Part shown: positions 19,795 to 31,394 of the stretch, one piece after another
Layout: each line of letters opens with the position of its first letter
Position numbering within the stretch: the first letter of the stretch is position 1
NCBI GenBank assembly: GCA_020002185.1
Contig: CM034533.1
Coordinates: 69,879,888-69,943,887 of the forward strand
DNA: 64,000 bases
Reading direction: 5' to 3'
Origin: Paraescarpia echinospica
Taxonomy: Eukaryota; Annelida; Polychaeta; Sabellida; Siboglinidae
Made by a program: the position numbers and the translations under genes
The notes under the pieces: model-generated
Databases searched by the model: none
Told to the model about the DNA's origin: nothing
Seen by the model: only the letters and a program-made list of their open reading frames with translations

Positions 19795-21708
19795 ATTACG
19801 TGCAAGTATACGCTGTCATCGCGCTCACCGTTACACTTTTATACGCTGTCATCACGCTCACCGTTACACTTTTATAAGCTGTCATCGCGCTCACCATTAC
19901 ATTTTTATTCGCTGTCATCACGCTCACCGTTACACTTTTATAAGGTGTCATCGCGCTCACCATTACATTTTCATACGCTGTCATCACGCTCACCGTTACA
20001 CTTTTATCTGCTGTCATTGCGCTCACCGTTACACTTGTATACGCTGTCATCGCGCTCACCGTTACACTTTTATCTGCTGTCATTGCGCTCACCGTTACAC
20101 TTTTATACGCTGTCATCGCGCTCACCGTTACACTTTTATATGCTGTCATTGCGCTCACCATTACACTTTCATACGCTGTCATCGCGCTCACCGTTACACT
20201 TTTATCTGCTGTCATTGCGCTCACCGTTACACTTTCATACGCTGTCATCGCGCTCACCGTTACACTTTTATCTGCTGTCATTGCGCTCACCGTTACACTT
20301 TCATACGCTGTCATCGCGCTCACCGTTACACTTTCATATGCTGTCATTGCGCTCACCGTTACACTTTTATACGCTGTCATCACGCTCACCGTTACACTTT
20401 TATACGCTGTCATCAGGCTCACCATTACACTTTTATACGCTGTCATCACGCTCACCGTTACACTTTTATACGCTGTCATCACGCTCACCGTTACACTTTT
20501 ATACGCTGTCATTGCGCTCACCGTTACACTTTTATACGCTGTCATCACGCTCACCGTTACACTTTTATACGCTGTCATCACGCTCACCGCTGTCATCACG
20601 CTCACCGTTACACTTTTATACGCTGTCATCACGCTCACCGTTACACTTTTATACGCTGTCATCACGCTCACCGTTACACTTTTATACGCTGTCATCACTC
20701 ACCGTTACACTTTTATACGCTGTCATCGCGCACCACCACTTACACTTTTATACGCTGTCATCACGCTCACCGTTACACTTTTATACGCTGTCATCACGCT
20801 CACCGTTACACTTTTATACGCTGTCATCACGCTCACCGTTACACTTTTATACGCTGTCATCGCACTCACCGTTACACTTTTATACGCTGTCATTGCGCTC
20901 ACCGTTACACTTTTATACGCTGTCATCACGCTCACCGTTACACTTTTATACGCTGTCATCACGCTCACCGTTACACTTTTATACGCTGTCATTGCGCTCA
21001 CCGTTACACTTTTATACGTTGTCATCGCGCTCACCGTTACACTTTTATACGCTGTCATCGCGCTCACCATTGCACTTTTATACGCTGTCATCAGGCTCAC
21101 CATTACACTTTTATACGCTGTCATCACGCTCACCGTTACACTTTTATACGCTGTCATCATACGCTGTCGTTACACTTTTATACGCTGTCATCACCATTGC
21201 ACATACACCGCTGTCATCACGCTCACCGTTACACTTTTATACGCTGTCATCACGCTCACCGTTACACTTTTATACGCTGTCATCACGCTCACCGTTACAC
21301 TTTTATACGCTGTCATCGCACTCACCGTTACACTTTTATACGCTGTCATTGCGCTCACCGTTACACTTTTATACGCTGTCATCACGCTCACCGTTACACT
21401 TTTATACGCTGTCATCACGCTCACCGTTACACTTTTATACGCTGTCATTGCGCTCACCGTTACACTTTTATACGCTGTCTTCAGGCTCACCGTTACACTT
21501 TTATACGCTGTCATTGCGTTCACCGTTACACTTTTATACGCTGTCATCACGCTCACCGTTACACTTTTATACGCTGTCATCACGCTCACCGTTACACTTT
21601 TATACGCTGTCATCACGCTCACCGTTACACTTTTATACGCTGTCATCACGCTCACCGTTACATTTTTACACGCTGTCATCACGCTCACCATTACACTTTC
21701 ATACGCTA
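19795..21708. repeat. 33-bp satellite, ~57 copies
   Basis: Unit ttacacttttatacgctgtc plus atcacgctcaccg, 33 bp. Variants (atcgcgctc, attgcgctc, tatctgc) alternate regularly in the first third, which shows higher-order duplication, and a block around 20400-20700 recurs at 20760-21160 and 21190-21600. On the gene strand every unit contains TATAAAAG and GGTGAGCG. Being divisible by 3, it leaves open frames of several hundred codons on both strands, which are not genes. Confidence 0.92.
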
Positions 21709-21714
21709 AAGTTG

Positions 21715-21915
21715 TAAGCAGGGGCGGATGCAGATAGGGTAATCTATGGGGGACCAACAACTTTCAATTGCACCCCCTTGACGCTTGCCAAAACAACCTT
21801 TAGACTCTCTAACACGTCCAATTGTAACCCCTCCTTGAGGCTCAACAATACGGGTGCACATTCCAAAGGTTTAGGATGCACATGCCCCCCAGGCCCCTGG
21901 GTCCGCCTATGGTAA
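21715..21915. mobile_element. remnant of an interspersed DNA element
   Basis: Begins gcaggggcggatgcagatag and ends with gcccccaggcccctgggtcc; the region 27085-27200 has a related start (cagtggcgggtccagagac). Such ends are common in non-autonomous DNA transposons. No coding capacity. Confidence 0.45.
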
Positions 21916-21941
21916 GCTATCCGCGCATACAATATACTCAC

Positions 21942-22177
21942 TTGTACGTTCAGTGGGCACGCTGTCGTTGCGCCAACCATATTTCTGATGTAGGCAATGA
22001 ACGTAATGGTATAGTTGTTGTTGGGATCGCCAGGTGGTAGTGGTGCCTCGTTTATGGAGAGAGGTGTGGTGACGTCGTTCAGCATGTAGGCGAAGTCGTA
22101 AGACAGGCGATTCTCTGGCAGGGCCATGCCGTCTGTCCAGTCGGTGCAGTTGAGACGGAACACGTCGAAGGCCCGCC
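21942..22177 (-). CDS. polycystin-1-like gene, REJ-region exon
   Basis: 236-bp exon, phase 1 in and phase 0 out. Acceptor atgacgtgtgcag|GG and donor GTACAA|GTGAGT are strong. Encodes RAFDVFRLNCTDWTDGMALP, then ENRLSYDFAYMLND and later NNNYTITFIAYIRNMVGAT with TTACPLNVQ. The F.L.C..W.D.....L.Y.F pattern is characteristic of the REJ module of polycystin-1 and sea urchin sperm receptor proteins. Extracellular. Confidence 0.9.
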
Positions 22178-22204
22178 CTGCACACGTCATATGGATTTTT
22201 ACTT

Positions 22205-22237
22205 GGCTATATATATATATATTTATATTATATATAT

Positions 22238-22274
<37 letters not shown>

Positions 22275-22275
22275 T
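22205..22275. repeat. (TA)n microsatellite
   Basis: About 70 bp of TA repeats with short interruptions, upstream of the REJ exon on the gene strand. Confidence 0.95.
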
Positions 22276-22439
22276 CCCTGGAATTTACTACAATTCTTAT
22301 CTATCGTTCACTAGTTAAGTTTCTTTTCGAATATTATATACAAGCTATCGACATATACCCCAGAAGGGCAGATTTAACATAAGTGTTAAAAGGAATTGTG
22401 CATAGGATACACTAATGTCTTCATTGGCAGCCTGTCTGG

Positions 22440-23272
22440 GAGGCCAATGAAGACCAGGTAGACCAGACAGACCAGGTAGACCAGATAGACAAAGTAGACC
22501 AGGTAGAACACGGTAGACCAGATAAACCAGGTAAACCACGATATACCAAATATACCAGGTAGACCATGTAGACCATGATAGACCAGGTAGACCAGGTAGA
22601 CCATAATAAACAAAAATAGACCAGGTACACCAGGTACATCAGGTACACTAGGTAGACCAGGTAGACCAGATAGACCAAGTAGACAAGGTAGACCAAATAG
22701 ACCACGTAGACCACGTAGACCACGTATACCACGTAGACCATGTACACCACGATAGACCAGGTACACCACACAGACCAGGTAGACTAGGTAGACCAGGTAG
22801 ACTAGGTAGACCAGGTAGATTAACCAGACCAGGTAGATCATGTGGACTAAATAGACCAGGTAAACCAAGTTGTCCATGTAGACCATGTATATCAGGTAGA
22901 CCAGATAGACCAGGTACACCAGGTATACCAGGTACACCAGGTACACCAGGTACACCAGGTACACCAGGTACACAAGGTAGACTAGACAGACCAAGTAGAC
23001 CAGGTAGAACGTGTAGACCAGATAGACCATGTAGACCTTGTAGACCACGTAGACCATGATAGACCAGGTAGACCACACATACTAGGTAGACAAGGTAGAC
23101 CAGGTAGACCAGGTAGACCAGGTACACTAGGTCGACCAGGTAAACTAACCAGACCAGGTAGATCAGGTAGACTAACTAGACCAGGTGAACCATGTAGAAC
23201 ATGTATATCAGGTAGACCAGATAGACCAGGTACACTAGGTACATTAGGTACACTATGTCGACCAAGTAGAGT
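22440..23272. repeat. 9-bp minisatellite (accaggtag)n, ~90 degenerate copies
   Basis: Core unit accaggtag with frequent variants (acca.gtag, accaggtac). It starts within 20 bp of the donor of the exon at 23289-23462 and fills most of that intron. On the gene strand it reads (CTACCTGGT)n, so frames encode Val-Tyr-Leu runs. These are not genes. Confidence 0.9.
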
Positions 23273-23288
23273 CTGGTAGATGACTCAC

Positions 23289-23462
23289 CTACTCTCGGCT
23301 GGATGTCGCAGGTTCCCCCGGATGGCGGCAACGTGGCATGCAACTGAAGAGAGTTGATGCCGTTCGCCTGGCCGTCAAACACGGTCAGTTCGAGTTTGTA
23401 GTGGCCACCAGCCGTCATCACGTGCTCCGGGATCACCATGTGCGAGTTAACGCCAACAGTTG
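23289..23462 (-). CDS. polycystin-1-like gene, REJ-region exon
   Basis: 174-bp exon, phase 1 in and out, acceptor ttggatcaacag|CA and donor GAGTAG|GTGAGT. Encodes TVGVNSHMVIPEHVMTAGGH, YKLELTVFDGQANGINSLQL and HATLPPSGGTCDIQPRVG. The Y.L...V.D.......L.....P..G.C.I.P..G pattern is the classic REJ module signature. Joins in phase to its neighbours. Confidence 0.92.
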
Positions 23463-23499
23463 CTGTTGATCCAACAAACAAGCGTAGGTGAGTGCAACT

Positions 23500-25250
23500 G
23501 TATTACCTTAGTGGCTTTGTTTTATTGTTTACTAGCCGAGCTAACCGGCGTTGCTCGGGGGAGAAGGGCGGTCGCCTGCGCGAAAACTGTTTTGAAACTT
23601 TGATCCCCGATATCCCCACTGCCATGGACGAATTTATTTGTATACGTTTTATATCGGAACTTCGCAGTTTCAGTTCTATCCCTGAGAAAGCCATTTGTAA
23701 ACCAAGTTTTTTCCTATATGTTTGCATTATCCTACCCTTCTTAACAGGGCAATGATGATTATTCAATGTAGTAAATATATTTATAAAATATGTATACGCC
23801 AGGTGTGCATCGTCAGCTTCTAACACATCATCCCACTTTTCTTGCCTCATACTTTCAATAAACGTGCATACATTATCATATTTTACAAGTCTTACATATT
23901 TAAAAGTGTCACATTTATGTATCTCTATATCATAATTACATCAAGCAAATATCGGCAAAAGGTCGCTGATGTCATTGATTAATAACCCAGGTCTAACTGA
24001 GTAATTCGTTTGATTAGTAAATATTTTGTCTATTAGGGCACAGGAGTATGTTGTAATTCGACTCGGTTTATCTATTAACGGGAACAAACCTAAACAATAC
24101 ATACAATCCAAAAAACTCTTTGTCCCGTTGTTTGTGTCTTGTTTTATGAGATCGATATTAAAATCACCACATACAAAAATAGATTTACTTGGCTTGACAT
24201 CAGTAAACAACTGCTTCATACCCTCTCAAAATAGGTTTATGTCTGAACCCGGGGTTCTGTCTACCCAACTCACAATTATATTTTTGTGGTTTTTCATGTC
24301 CAATTCCACAGTGACACATTCAAATATATTGTCAATCACATTTGATTTTATTGCTCGAAGTTTGCAAGTGAATCTTTCATTAAAATACAAAGCCACATAC
24401 CCCCTCCTTTTTTGCTATATCTTAAAATGTGGAAAACGTCATATCCGTTTAATGGTAATCATCAACTGTGCTAGAATCAGCACAGGTCTCTGACATGGCT
24501 ATGCTATCAAACGACAGTTTAAAGTCATCAATTAAATCCTTAATGTTTTCACAATTTTTATTTAATATTCTAGCATTAAACTGTATAAATGATAGGCCAC
24601 TCTCTGCTGTGACATTGCGTACAAACTGTTCATCTATATAGTATTTTGATTTGGTATATGCACACTAATATAAAAATGATTATCTGGATCTAAATTATTC
24701 AAAACGCCACTCGATCTATCTTCAACATCACAATCATCATATTCACATTGTTGAAAAGAAGTATCGGAACATACTGTCATCGGATGTAGAATTAAATTCT
24801 ACAAAGTCATCAACGTCAACACTTAGAAGGGTAAATCTAGACTAGCCATAGTCAATGTCTGTTGAGATAGCTATTGTCAATGTTCGTGCGTCGTTCTCCC
24901 TGACTACGAGTTTGTCACAGGAGAGATAAGCAATCTTGCCCTTCTCCCTTGCCTTACGCAGTTTGGGGAGTAGCTCCTTACGTCTCGCCATCACCCTATT
25001 TGAGAAGTCCTCATCTACATACACACCACGGGGCTACTCGTTGCGGGCGGCCTGTAGAATCGCGTCGCGCTGTTTGAAGTTTTCGAACTTCACGACCACT
25101 GTCTTCGGTTTGCCCGAGTGTTTGTTTCCGCCAGTTCTATGCACCCGCTCGATTCTCACTTCGTTTGCCTGTTGTTTTGGCAGTTTCACCGATTACACAA
25201 ACGTTTTACGCAGATCATCCAAGACGTCTGAAAACTGTTATTGCATCAGT
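23500..25250 (-). mobile_element. degenerate LINE (L2/CR1-like): ORF1 end and endonuclease part
   Basis: On the minus strand, 25200-24842 encodes an ORF1-like end (GKPKTVVVKFENFKQRDAIL, VYVDEDFSNRVMARRKELLP, AREKGKIAYLSCDKLVV). Positions 24219-23941 encode an AP endonuclease segment (SIFVCGDFNIDLIKQDTNN, LFPLIDKPSRIT, GLLINDISDLLPIF). Positions 23850-23780 continue with NHHCPVKK. Stops and frameshifts break each block and the reverse transcriptase is absent. It lies in the intron between two REJ exons, in the same orientation as the host gene. Confidence 0.75.
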
Positions 25251-25383
25251 GTTCTAGCGCCAACGCGTTTTTGTACAGAACACTTTTATCTCAATAACTA
25301 TAACTTAGCGACAGCACACACCATACCAAGACGTAAGTTGAATGCAGTGTATCTAGAGTAACAGATAGCATATCAAGACTCAC

Positions 25384-25523
25384 TTGTGTCGATGAGTATG
25401 GTGTCGTTTGACAGTGTCCACACGAACCGATAGCTGCGGTCTCTAGAACAATCAAAGCACGAACCGACGAACTCCAGAGTCTTCACAGGGTTCACCCGGA
25501 TCCAGAAGTATTTCTCCAGACAC
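25384..25523 (-). CDS. polycystin-1-like gene, REJ-region exon
   Basis: 140-bp exon entering in phase 2 and leaving in phase 1. Acceptor cttgtcggccag|GTG and donor ACACAA|GTGAGT. Encodes CLEKYFWIRVNPVKTLEFVG, SCFDCSRDRSYRFVWTLSND, TILIDT. The C..C.....Y.F.W.L pattern marks the REJ region. The intron side of the acceptor is the last unit of the 49-bp array at 25524-26900. Confidence 0.9.
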
Positions 25524-26900
25524 CTGGCCGACAAGAACTGTCATCATCATCGGGAAACAACACCTACGACATCAGGCCGACAAGAACTGTCATTATCAAC
25601 GGGAAACAACACCTACGACATCATGCCGAAAAGATCGGTCATTATCAACGGGAAACAACACCTACGACATCAGGCCGACAAGAACCGTCAGTATCAATGG
25701 GAAACAACACCTACGACATCAGGCCGACTAGAACGGTCATTATCAATGGGAAACAACACCTACGACATCAGGCCGACTAGAACGGTCATTATCAATGGGA
25801 AACAACACCTACGACATCAGGCCGAAGATAACGGTCATTATTAATGGGAAACAACACCTACGACATCAGGCCGACAAGAACGGTCATCATCAACGGGAAA
25901 CAACACGTACGACATCAGGCCGACAAGAACGGTCATTATTAATGGGAAACAACACCAACGACATCGGGCCGACAAGAACGGTCATTATCAACGGGAAACA
26001 ACACCTACGACATCAGGCCGACAAGAACCGTCAGTATCAATGGGAAACAACACCTACGACATTAGGCCGACTAGAACGGTCATTATCAATAGGAAACAAC
26101 ACCTACGACATCAGGCCAACAAGAACGGTCATTATCAATGGGAAACAACACCTACGACACCAGGCCGACAAGAACGGTCATCATCAACAGGAAACAACAC
26201 CTACGACATCAGGCCGACAAGAACGGTCATTATCAATTGGAAACAACACCAACGACATCAGACCGACAAGAACGGTCATTACCAATGGTAAACAACACCA
26301 ACGACATCAGGCCGACAAGAACGGTCATCATCAACGGGAAACAAAACCTACGACATACGACATCAGGCCGACAAGAACGGTCATTATCAATGGGAAACGA
26401 GAACATCAGGCCGACAACGACATCAGGCCGACAAGAACGGTCATTATCAACGGGAAACAACACCTACGACATCAGGCCGACAAGAACGGTCATTATCAAT
26501 GGGAAACAACACCTACGACATCAGGCCGACAAGAACGGTCATTATCAACGAGAAACAACACCTACGACATCAGGCCGACAAGAACGGTCATTATCAATGG
26601 GAAACAACACCTACGACATCAGGCCGACAAGTACGGTCATTATCAACGAGAAACAACACCTACGACATCAGGCCGACAAGAACGGTCATTATCAATGGGA
26701 AACAACACCTACGACATCAGGCCGACAAGAACGGTCATTATCAACGGGAAACAACACCTACGACATCAGGCCGACAAGAACGGTCATTATCAATGGGAAA
26801 CAACACCTACGACATCAGGCCGACAAGAACGGTCATTATCAATGGGAAACAACAACTACGACATTAGGCCGACAAGAATGGTCATCATCAACGGGAAAGT
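25524..26900 (-). repeat. 49-bp minisatellite, ~28 copies, abutting a 3' splice site
   Basis: Plus-strand unit cgacaagaacggtcattatc plus aatgggaaacaacacctacg plus acatcaggc (49 bp), with a few truncated units near 26350-26420. On the gene strand units end ttcttgtcggcctga, while the intron ends ttcttgtcggccag at the exon. The functional acceptor is thus the last, slightly changed unit of the array. Confidence 0.9.
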
Positions 26901-26929
26901 TGATCATGACAACGACATAAACACGTAAG

Positions 26930-27345
26930 TAAAAACTCTAAGTAACTATCGTTGTGTTTCTTTGAATACTTGGCCAACTCGTAGATGAGAGGCCAACAGT
27001 CAAAGGAAGTGAATGAACAAAGACGTAGTCGAGAGGACATCGAGGCATAGATACTGTTACAATGCTCAAACATTAGTGTAACAATATATGCAGTGGCGGG
27101 TCCAGAGACAGTAGTCTACGAGGGGAATCCTCACATTACACCCCCCCCCCCGAAGCTCGCAAAAACATTGGCGGCCGAACCAAATTCATATTAGGTGGGC
27201 TGAGCAAGAGCTTTAGCATGACTCCGACGTCGGATCTTGACATTGGAAGACGGGGGTGGGGATGAACATGGGACGCTATATCAGAAATAAATTATTATTA
27301 TTATTATAGCGCGGCCAAATCCCAAAGCCTATGATGTGGACGCTT
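26930..27345. other. intron with a mobile-element remnant
   Basis: Positions 27085-27200 (cagtggcgggtccagagac, a poly-C run and cgaagctcgcaaaaac) resemble the element at 21715-21915. An (ATT)n run lies at 27288-27307. No gene recognised. Confidence 0.45.
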
Positions 27346-27347
27346 AC

Positions 27348-27558
27348 TTGATAACGACGGACGGCGGGTTCTTTGCCGACACCTTTAGCAGCTGTTGGGC
27401 CCGGCTCACCCAGTGTTCCTTCATCACCTGCACTGCCATCACGATTGTCCTTTTGTCTTCCAACAAACTCGCACTGAACTCGAAGTGGTCAGTGTTTGTT
27501 AGGTTCAACTTTCCCGGGCCGTCTCCGAAGCAGCCTCCCAACGCCCCGCGCGGTCTAC
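27348..27558 (-). CDS. polycystin-1-like gene, REJ-region exon
   Basis: 211-bp exon, phase 1 in and phase 2 out, acceptor cctagctgcag|GTA and donor ATCAA|GTAAGC. Encodes RPRGALGGCFGDGPGKLNLT, NTDHFEFSASLLEDKRTIVM, AVQVMKEHWVSRAQQLLKVS and PPSVVIK. The F.F.A.L......V...V.V.K..W..RAQQ pattern is the early REJ module. It continues the REJ start at the end of the large exon. Confidence 0.92.
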
Positions 27559-27777
27559 CTGCAGCTAGGTTAATCAACAAATCGTGATCAGGATATTAAG
27601 TAAATACATGTTATTATGACAACTACGATAAATAGCATAAAGAGAGGTGATCCGGAGGTAGCCGAGGGTATTATTGAGATGTCCGGGTGGAAATTGTATG
27701 TGCGACGAACTAAATTACTTGGATGGTTTCTTCTGAGCGTATGTCGCACTTTGCACTTTGTTATTTCATTAAAGATG

Positions 27778-27805
27778 TGTCTGTGTGTGCGTGCGTGTGT
27801 GTGTG

Positions 27806-27845
<40 letters not shown>

Positions 27846-27885
27846 TGTGTGTGCGTACGTGCTTCACTGCGCGCGGGTGTGTGAG
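27778..27885. repeat. (GT)n microsatellite
   Basis: About 100 bp of interrupted GT repeat, roughly 80 bp downstream of the donor of the large PKD-repeat exon on the gene strand. Confidence 0.93.
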
Positions 27886-27962
27886 CGCGTGCATTTTAGA
27901 AATATCATAGATGTCTTAGATACATATTAACGCCAGCTGGGATCCAATCAATCGGGTCTTAC

Positions 27963-30119
27963 CCGTTGGAAGCGGAACAATAGGAGGATTGGCCATCTCT
28001 ATCACAGGGTCTTCGTCCTGCCTCCAGCAGTACCAGGTGTACGAGAGGGGCTCTGACGTCCTGTCAAGATCTTCCGTCACCACGTTCATGACAATCGTGT
28101 CTTTGCTCGAGACTAGCCGGTAATCGTTGTACCGGATGCGAACAATGAAGCCACTATGACCTTCCACCTTCACCTGTGTCATTAGCTCGCGCTTGCTAAC
28201 GAGGTTTGTGCAAGTTAGTCGTGTCATGAATTCCCCGGGCTGCTGGTAGACGTGTGTCTTAGTGTAGGGAGTAGTTTCATCCACACGCTCCCTGTAGTCC
28301 GACTGGGAGCTCCCGTCACCGAATTCCCATAGGAAGAAGACGTTCTCTGCCGACGCACTTGAGTTGACAGTGAACGTAACGAGGGGATCGCTCGTCCGCT
28401 CCGGGGAGCTGAGCTTGAGGCCCTCTAGCGGCGCCTGGACGACTATGTTGTTGAGGGAGGGCGACATCGCACTGACGTTATTTGAGACGACCACGCTGAC
28501 GCTGTAGTTGCCAGTTGCGTTGTACACGTGCGATACGTGAAACGTGGCCCGTGTTGGCGAACTTCCCCTGTAATGGATGCCGTTGTCGTGAACTTCTACG
28601 TCGTACGTCAGATGTGACCCGGTCGTGACGGTGAAGCTGATGTTGAACACGCCTCCCACGGCGATCGCTACGACTGACGTCGTCACCTTCAGACCACTGA
28701 CGATCTCCTGCACGACGACAGGCGTCGACGCGTTCCTCCACGAGACGAGGTTTGAACAATTGACGTACACAATTTGGTTCCCGAATACCGGCCTTCTGTA
28801 CGTGTGGTCAATCATCAGAGTCCGTCCGACGACCAGCTCTTGTGCGGACATCGTCGCCCCGGTCCCGTCACCAAACTCCCACCGACAGACAAGGTCAGTG
28901 GGCCGCGACAAATCTGACCCCACGCGAAAGGTGACCTTCTCCCCCATGGTCACTATCGCTTTGGGGGTGGTCAGCCTGATGTCCGAGATGACCTCCTGCA
29001 CGACCACGGATAGAGTGACGTTTTCGCTGCTCACCGCGTTCCTTAGGTAGAATACAGGGGAGAAGTTGCCTGCATTAATGTACGTGATCCCGACCGGTGC
29101 CCAGCTGCCGGTTACTCTCATTACTATAGTAAAGTTGACAATGGTTTGGTTACTTCCTGGGTCTGCCCATCCAGTCACGTTGGAGCCATACTCTGCCGAC
29201 ACGACGAAGTCTAGACACTGACCCACTCTAACGATTGTCCCGTTTTTTGCCACAACCGCCACCCCTTGCAATGCCTCGACCACTCCCATGGATAACTGCG
29301 TGGGTTCAAAGCTCTGCCCGTTAGTAACTTTCACGACTGACGAACCGTGCGAATGATGACCCGACACTTTCTCCAGCACCGTCACGTTCAGCCGGCGCAC
29401 GTTATCGGAGCATACGCTGTAGCAACGCACGTTGACGTTATATGTGCCCGACTCGTTGAACGCGTGGTTTACACGTACGCTGTCGGTGACCACCGCGAAG
29501 TAGAAGTCGCCAAAATCAACCCGGCACATGGCGTTTTGGCTGACCGGATCAACAGTCCAGTTGAACTTGCACGAAGTGAGTTCACACGTGTACGTGACGG
29601 CTAGGTGGGTGGGGATGGTCGCCGTGACATTCACCTCTCGCGAGACGCTGCCGAACGGGTTAGAGCACTGCACAATGACGTTATAGACGCCGCAGTCTCG
29701 GTACTCGTGTTTAGACAAGAAAGACGAGACACTGCTGTTGTCGCCAAAGTCATAACGACAAGTCGGATCACTGCCTGCATCGTACGTTACTGTAATTTCG
29801 CAGTTTGTCTTGTTGCACCACGGGTAGATCGTAAGATTGCTCAATGTCGCACGCGTCATCAGGAAGACTGTCACGTTAGATGACGACACGGAGTTGTTTG
29901 CCGTGAATGTCAACGTGTGGTCACCAACGCGGAAGGCGTACGTGATGATGGGCACGCACGTGCTGTTACCCGTCACCCGTCGCAGCTCTTTTCCGTTGTC
30001 GTCCGTCAACGTCACGCTGATGTCACCGCCGCCTTGCACGAACACGGTGAAGTTGACGTTTTCCAAACGTCGCGACACGTTGTGACTTGACCAGACGTTG
30101 AGCCCGGACACTGGCATCC
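27963..30119 (-). CDS. polycystin-1-like gene, large exon with PKD repeats and REJ start
   Basis: A 2157-bp exon, acceptor gctgtatttctag|GG and donor CAACGG|GTAAGA, phase 1 in and out, open throughout (718 codons). It encodes about seven Ig-like PKD repeats. Clear ones carry CRYDFGDNSS, CRVDFGD, CRWEFGDGTG and FLWEFGDGSS, each followed by a H.Y...G.Y.V.V strand pattern. Others are degenerate in the WDFGDGS loop. Many N-glycosylation sites occur. The end (VRIRYNDYRLVSSKDTIVMN, then LSYTWYCWRQDE) starts the REJ module. Human PKD1 also has most PKD repeats in one giant exon (exon 15), so the architecture is conserved. Extracellular, probably mechanosensory or ligand-binding. Which polycystin-1 paralogue it is cannot be told from this fragment. 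Confidence 0.95.
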
Positions 30120-30191
30120 CTAGAAATACAGCTCTTGAAATAAATCAACCCACTCACGAATATAACAACACTACCATAATTTGGAAAAGTC

Positions 30192-30412
30192 GTATGTTAC
30201 CTTTCTGAATACTTGTTTGCTCAGACGGAGCTTTCGGCATCCTCTCGATGCCTTCGTCGGCGTTGAGCTGATTCACTTCCAGGTTGTCATGTCACGTGGT
30301 TGGTGTTCATCACATGACAGCACTTCCAAGAATCAGTTCAACGCTGACGAAGGCATCGAGAAAATGCCGAAAGCTCCGTCTGAGCAAACAAGTATTCAGA
30401 AAGGTAACATAC
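30192..30412. repeat. inverted repeat with 83-bp arms (fold-back element)
   Basis: Left arm 30192-30274 and right arm 30330-30412 are near-perfect reverse complements (for example ctcagacggagctttcggca against tgccgaaagctccgtctgag). The spacer is 55 bp and is itself partly self-complementary (tgtcatgt / acatgaca). It lies just upstream of the large PKD exon. No coding function is supported. Confidence 0.9.
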
Positions 30413-30414
30413 TA

Positions 30415-31390
30415 CATTTCAAATCATGAACGTAACTGAATCCGTAAAAACCTACATGCTGGAACACTACCATAAGATGAACGACGGCAATCATAAAACC
30501 GTTGTAGCCTAGCATAACAGTAATGGCTTTATACCATCACGGTGACGGAGACCTACACAGAATGTGATTGTGACGTGACATGACAAATACGTATCTGCGA
30601 GTCGACAGTTTTCATGTAACTGTCACGTCGCAATGCGATGTAACCTGTTACATACCTATGACGTAAACGTGACGTCACACTCTTAGTTGGGTATTCTTAC
30701 CAAATCAAGTAAGCACCCTATGTGTTCTTGATGGCAAATGTTACCACTAGATAGAGTTACAAAAGTTCTGAGAAACTTCTCACGCCAACGTCGTTACCTC
30801 TCTCCCGATCAACACACCCTTACAAACATGCAAATTGCAAAAGGTACATATATTTCACAACGAGCATATTTATGCAAATACATATCCATGCAGAATAATG
30901 CGTCTGATTATAACTTATGCTATGTAAATGGTAAAACACTATACACGTTGATCATATAAATCTTAGTTGGTGTTACTTAGGCATACAACCGGCGACGTGT
31001 TTCCCCAGGATAATCGTTCGCAATGAAATACACGGAAAATATTCCTAACATATTCGAAAATACGCGCTGTGAAACGTGGACAAAAACGAAAGCAAACAAA
31101 CTAAGATACACATAAATAAAATGCAGTAATTGCAACGGCGTGGCAACGAGTACAAAGCGGACATGACAAGAAGACGTATAATATACACGGCATTGACACG
31201 TCTCAGCGTGAGACACGTCTCAGCGTGAGACACGTCGCCTCAACTTTGCTACATAGTTATTCTTAAATTAGTGGTTAATTATTAAAAATCGGAAGCAATC
31301 AATTATAGTGAATTACCAAGCATCGGCCATTATCAATCACAAGAAATAAATATACGTTTATAAGACGTATTACAATTAATTATATCAATG
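30415..31390. other. no gene recognised
   Basis: AT-rich sequence with dispersed TGACGT motifs (30540-30700). A short tandem 'agacacgtctcagcgtg' occurs at 31195-31230. I found no exon of the polycystin gene here. Confidence 0.4.
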
Positions 31391-31394
31391 TTAT

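Noticed and set aside
19757..21717. 590-650-codon His/Cys/Arg-rich ORFs
   Set aside because: 33-bp satellite translation; no start context or domain.
22386..23127. Val-Tyr-Leu repeat ORFs resembling collagen or membrane repeats
   Set aside because: 9-bp repeat translation only.
25524..26900. CRISPR-like regular array
   Set aside because: Units are directly adjacent without unique spacers, and the DNA is animal; it is a minisatellite.
25623..26928. Repeat ORFs of up to 377 codons
   Set aside because: 49-bp satellite translation.
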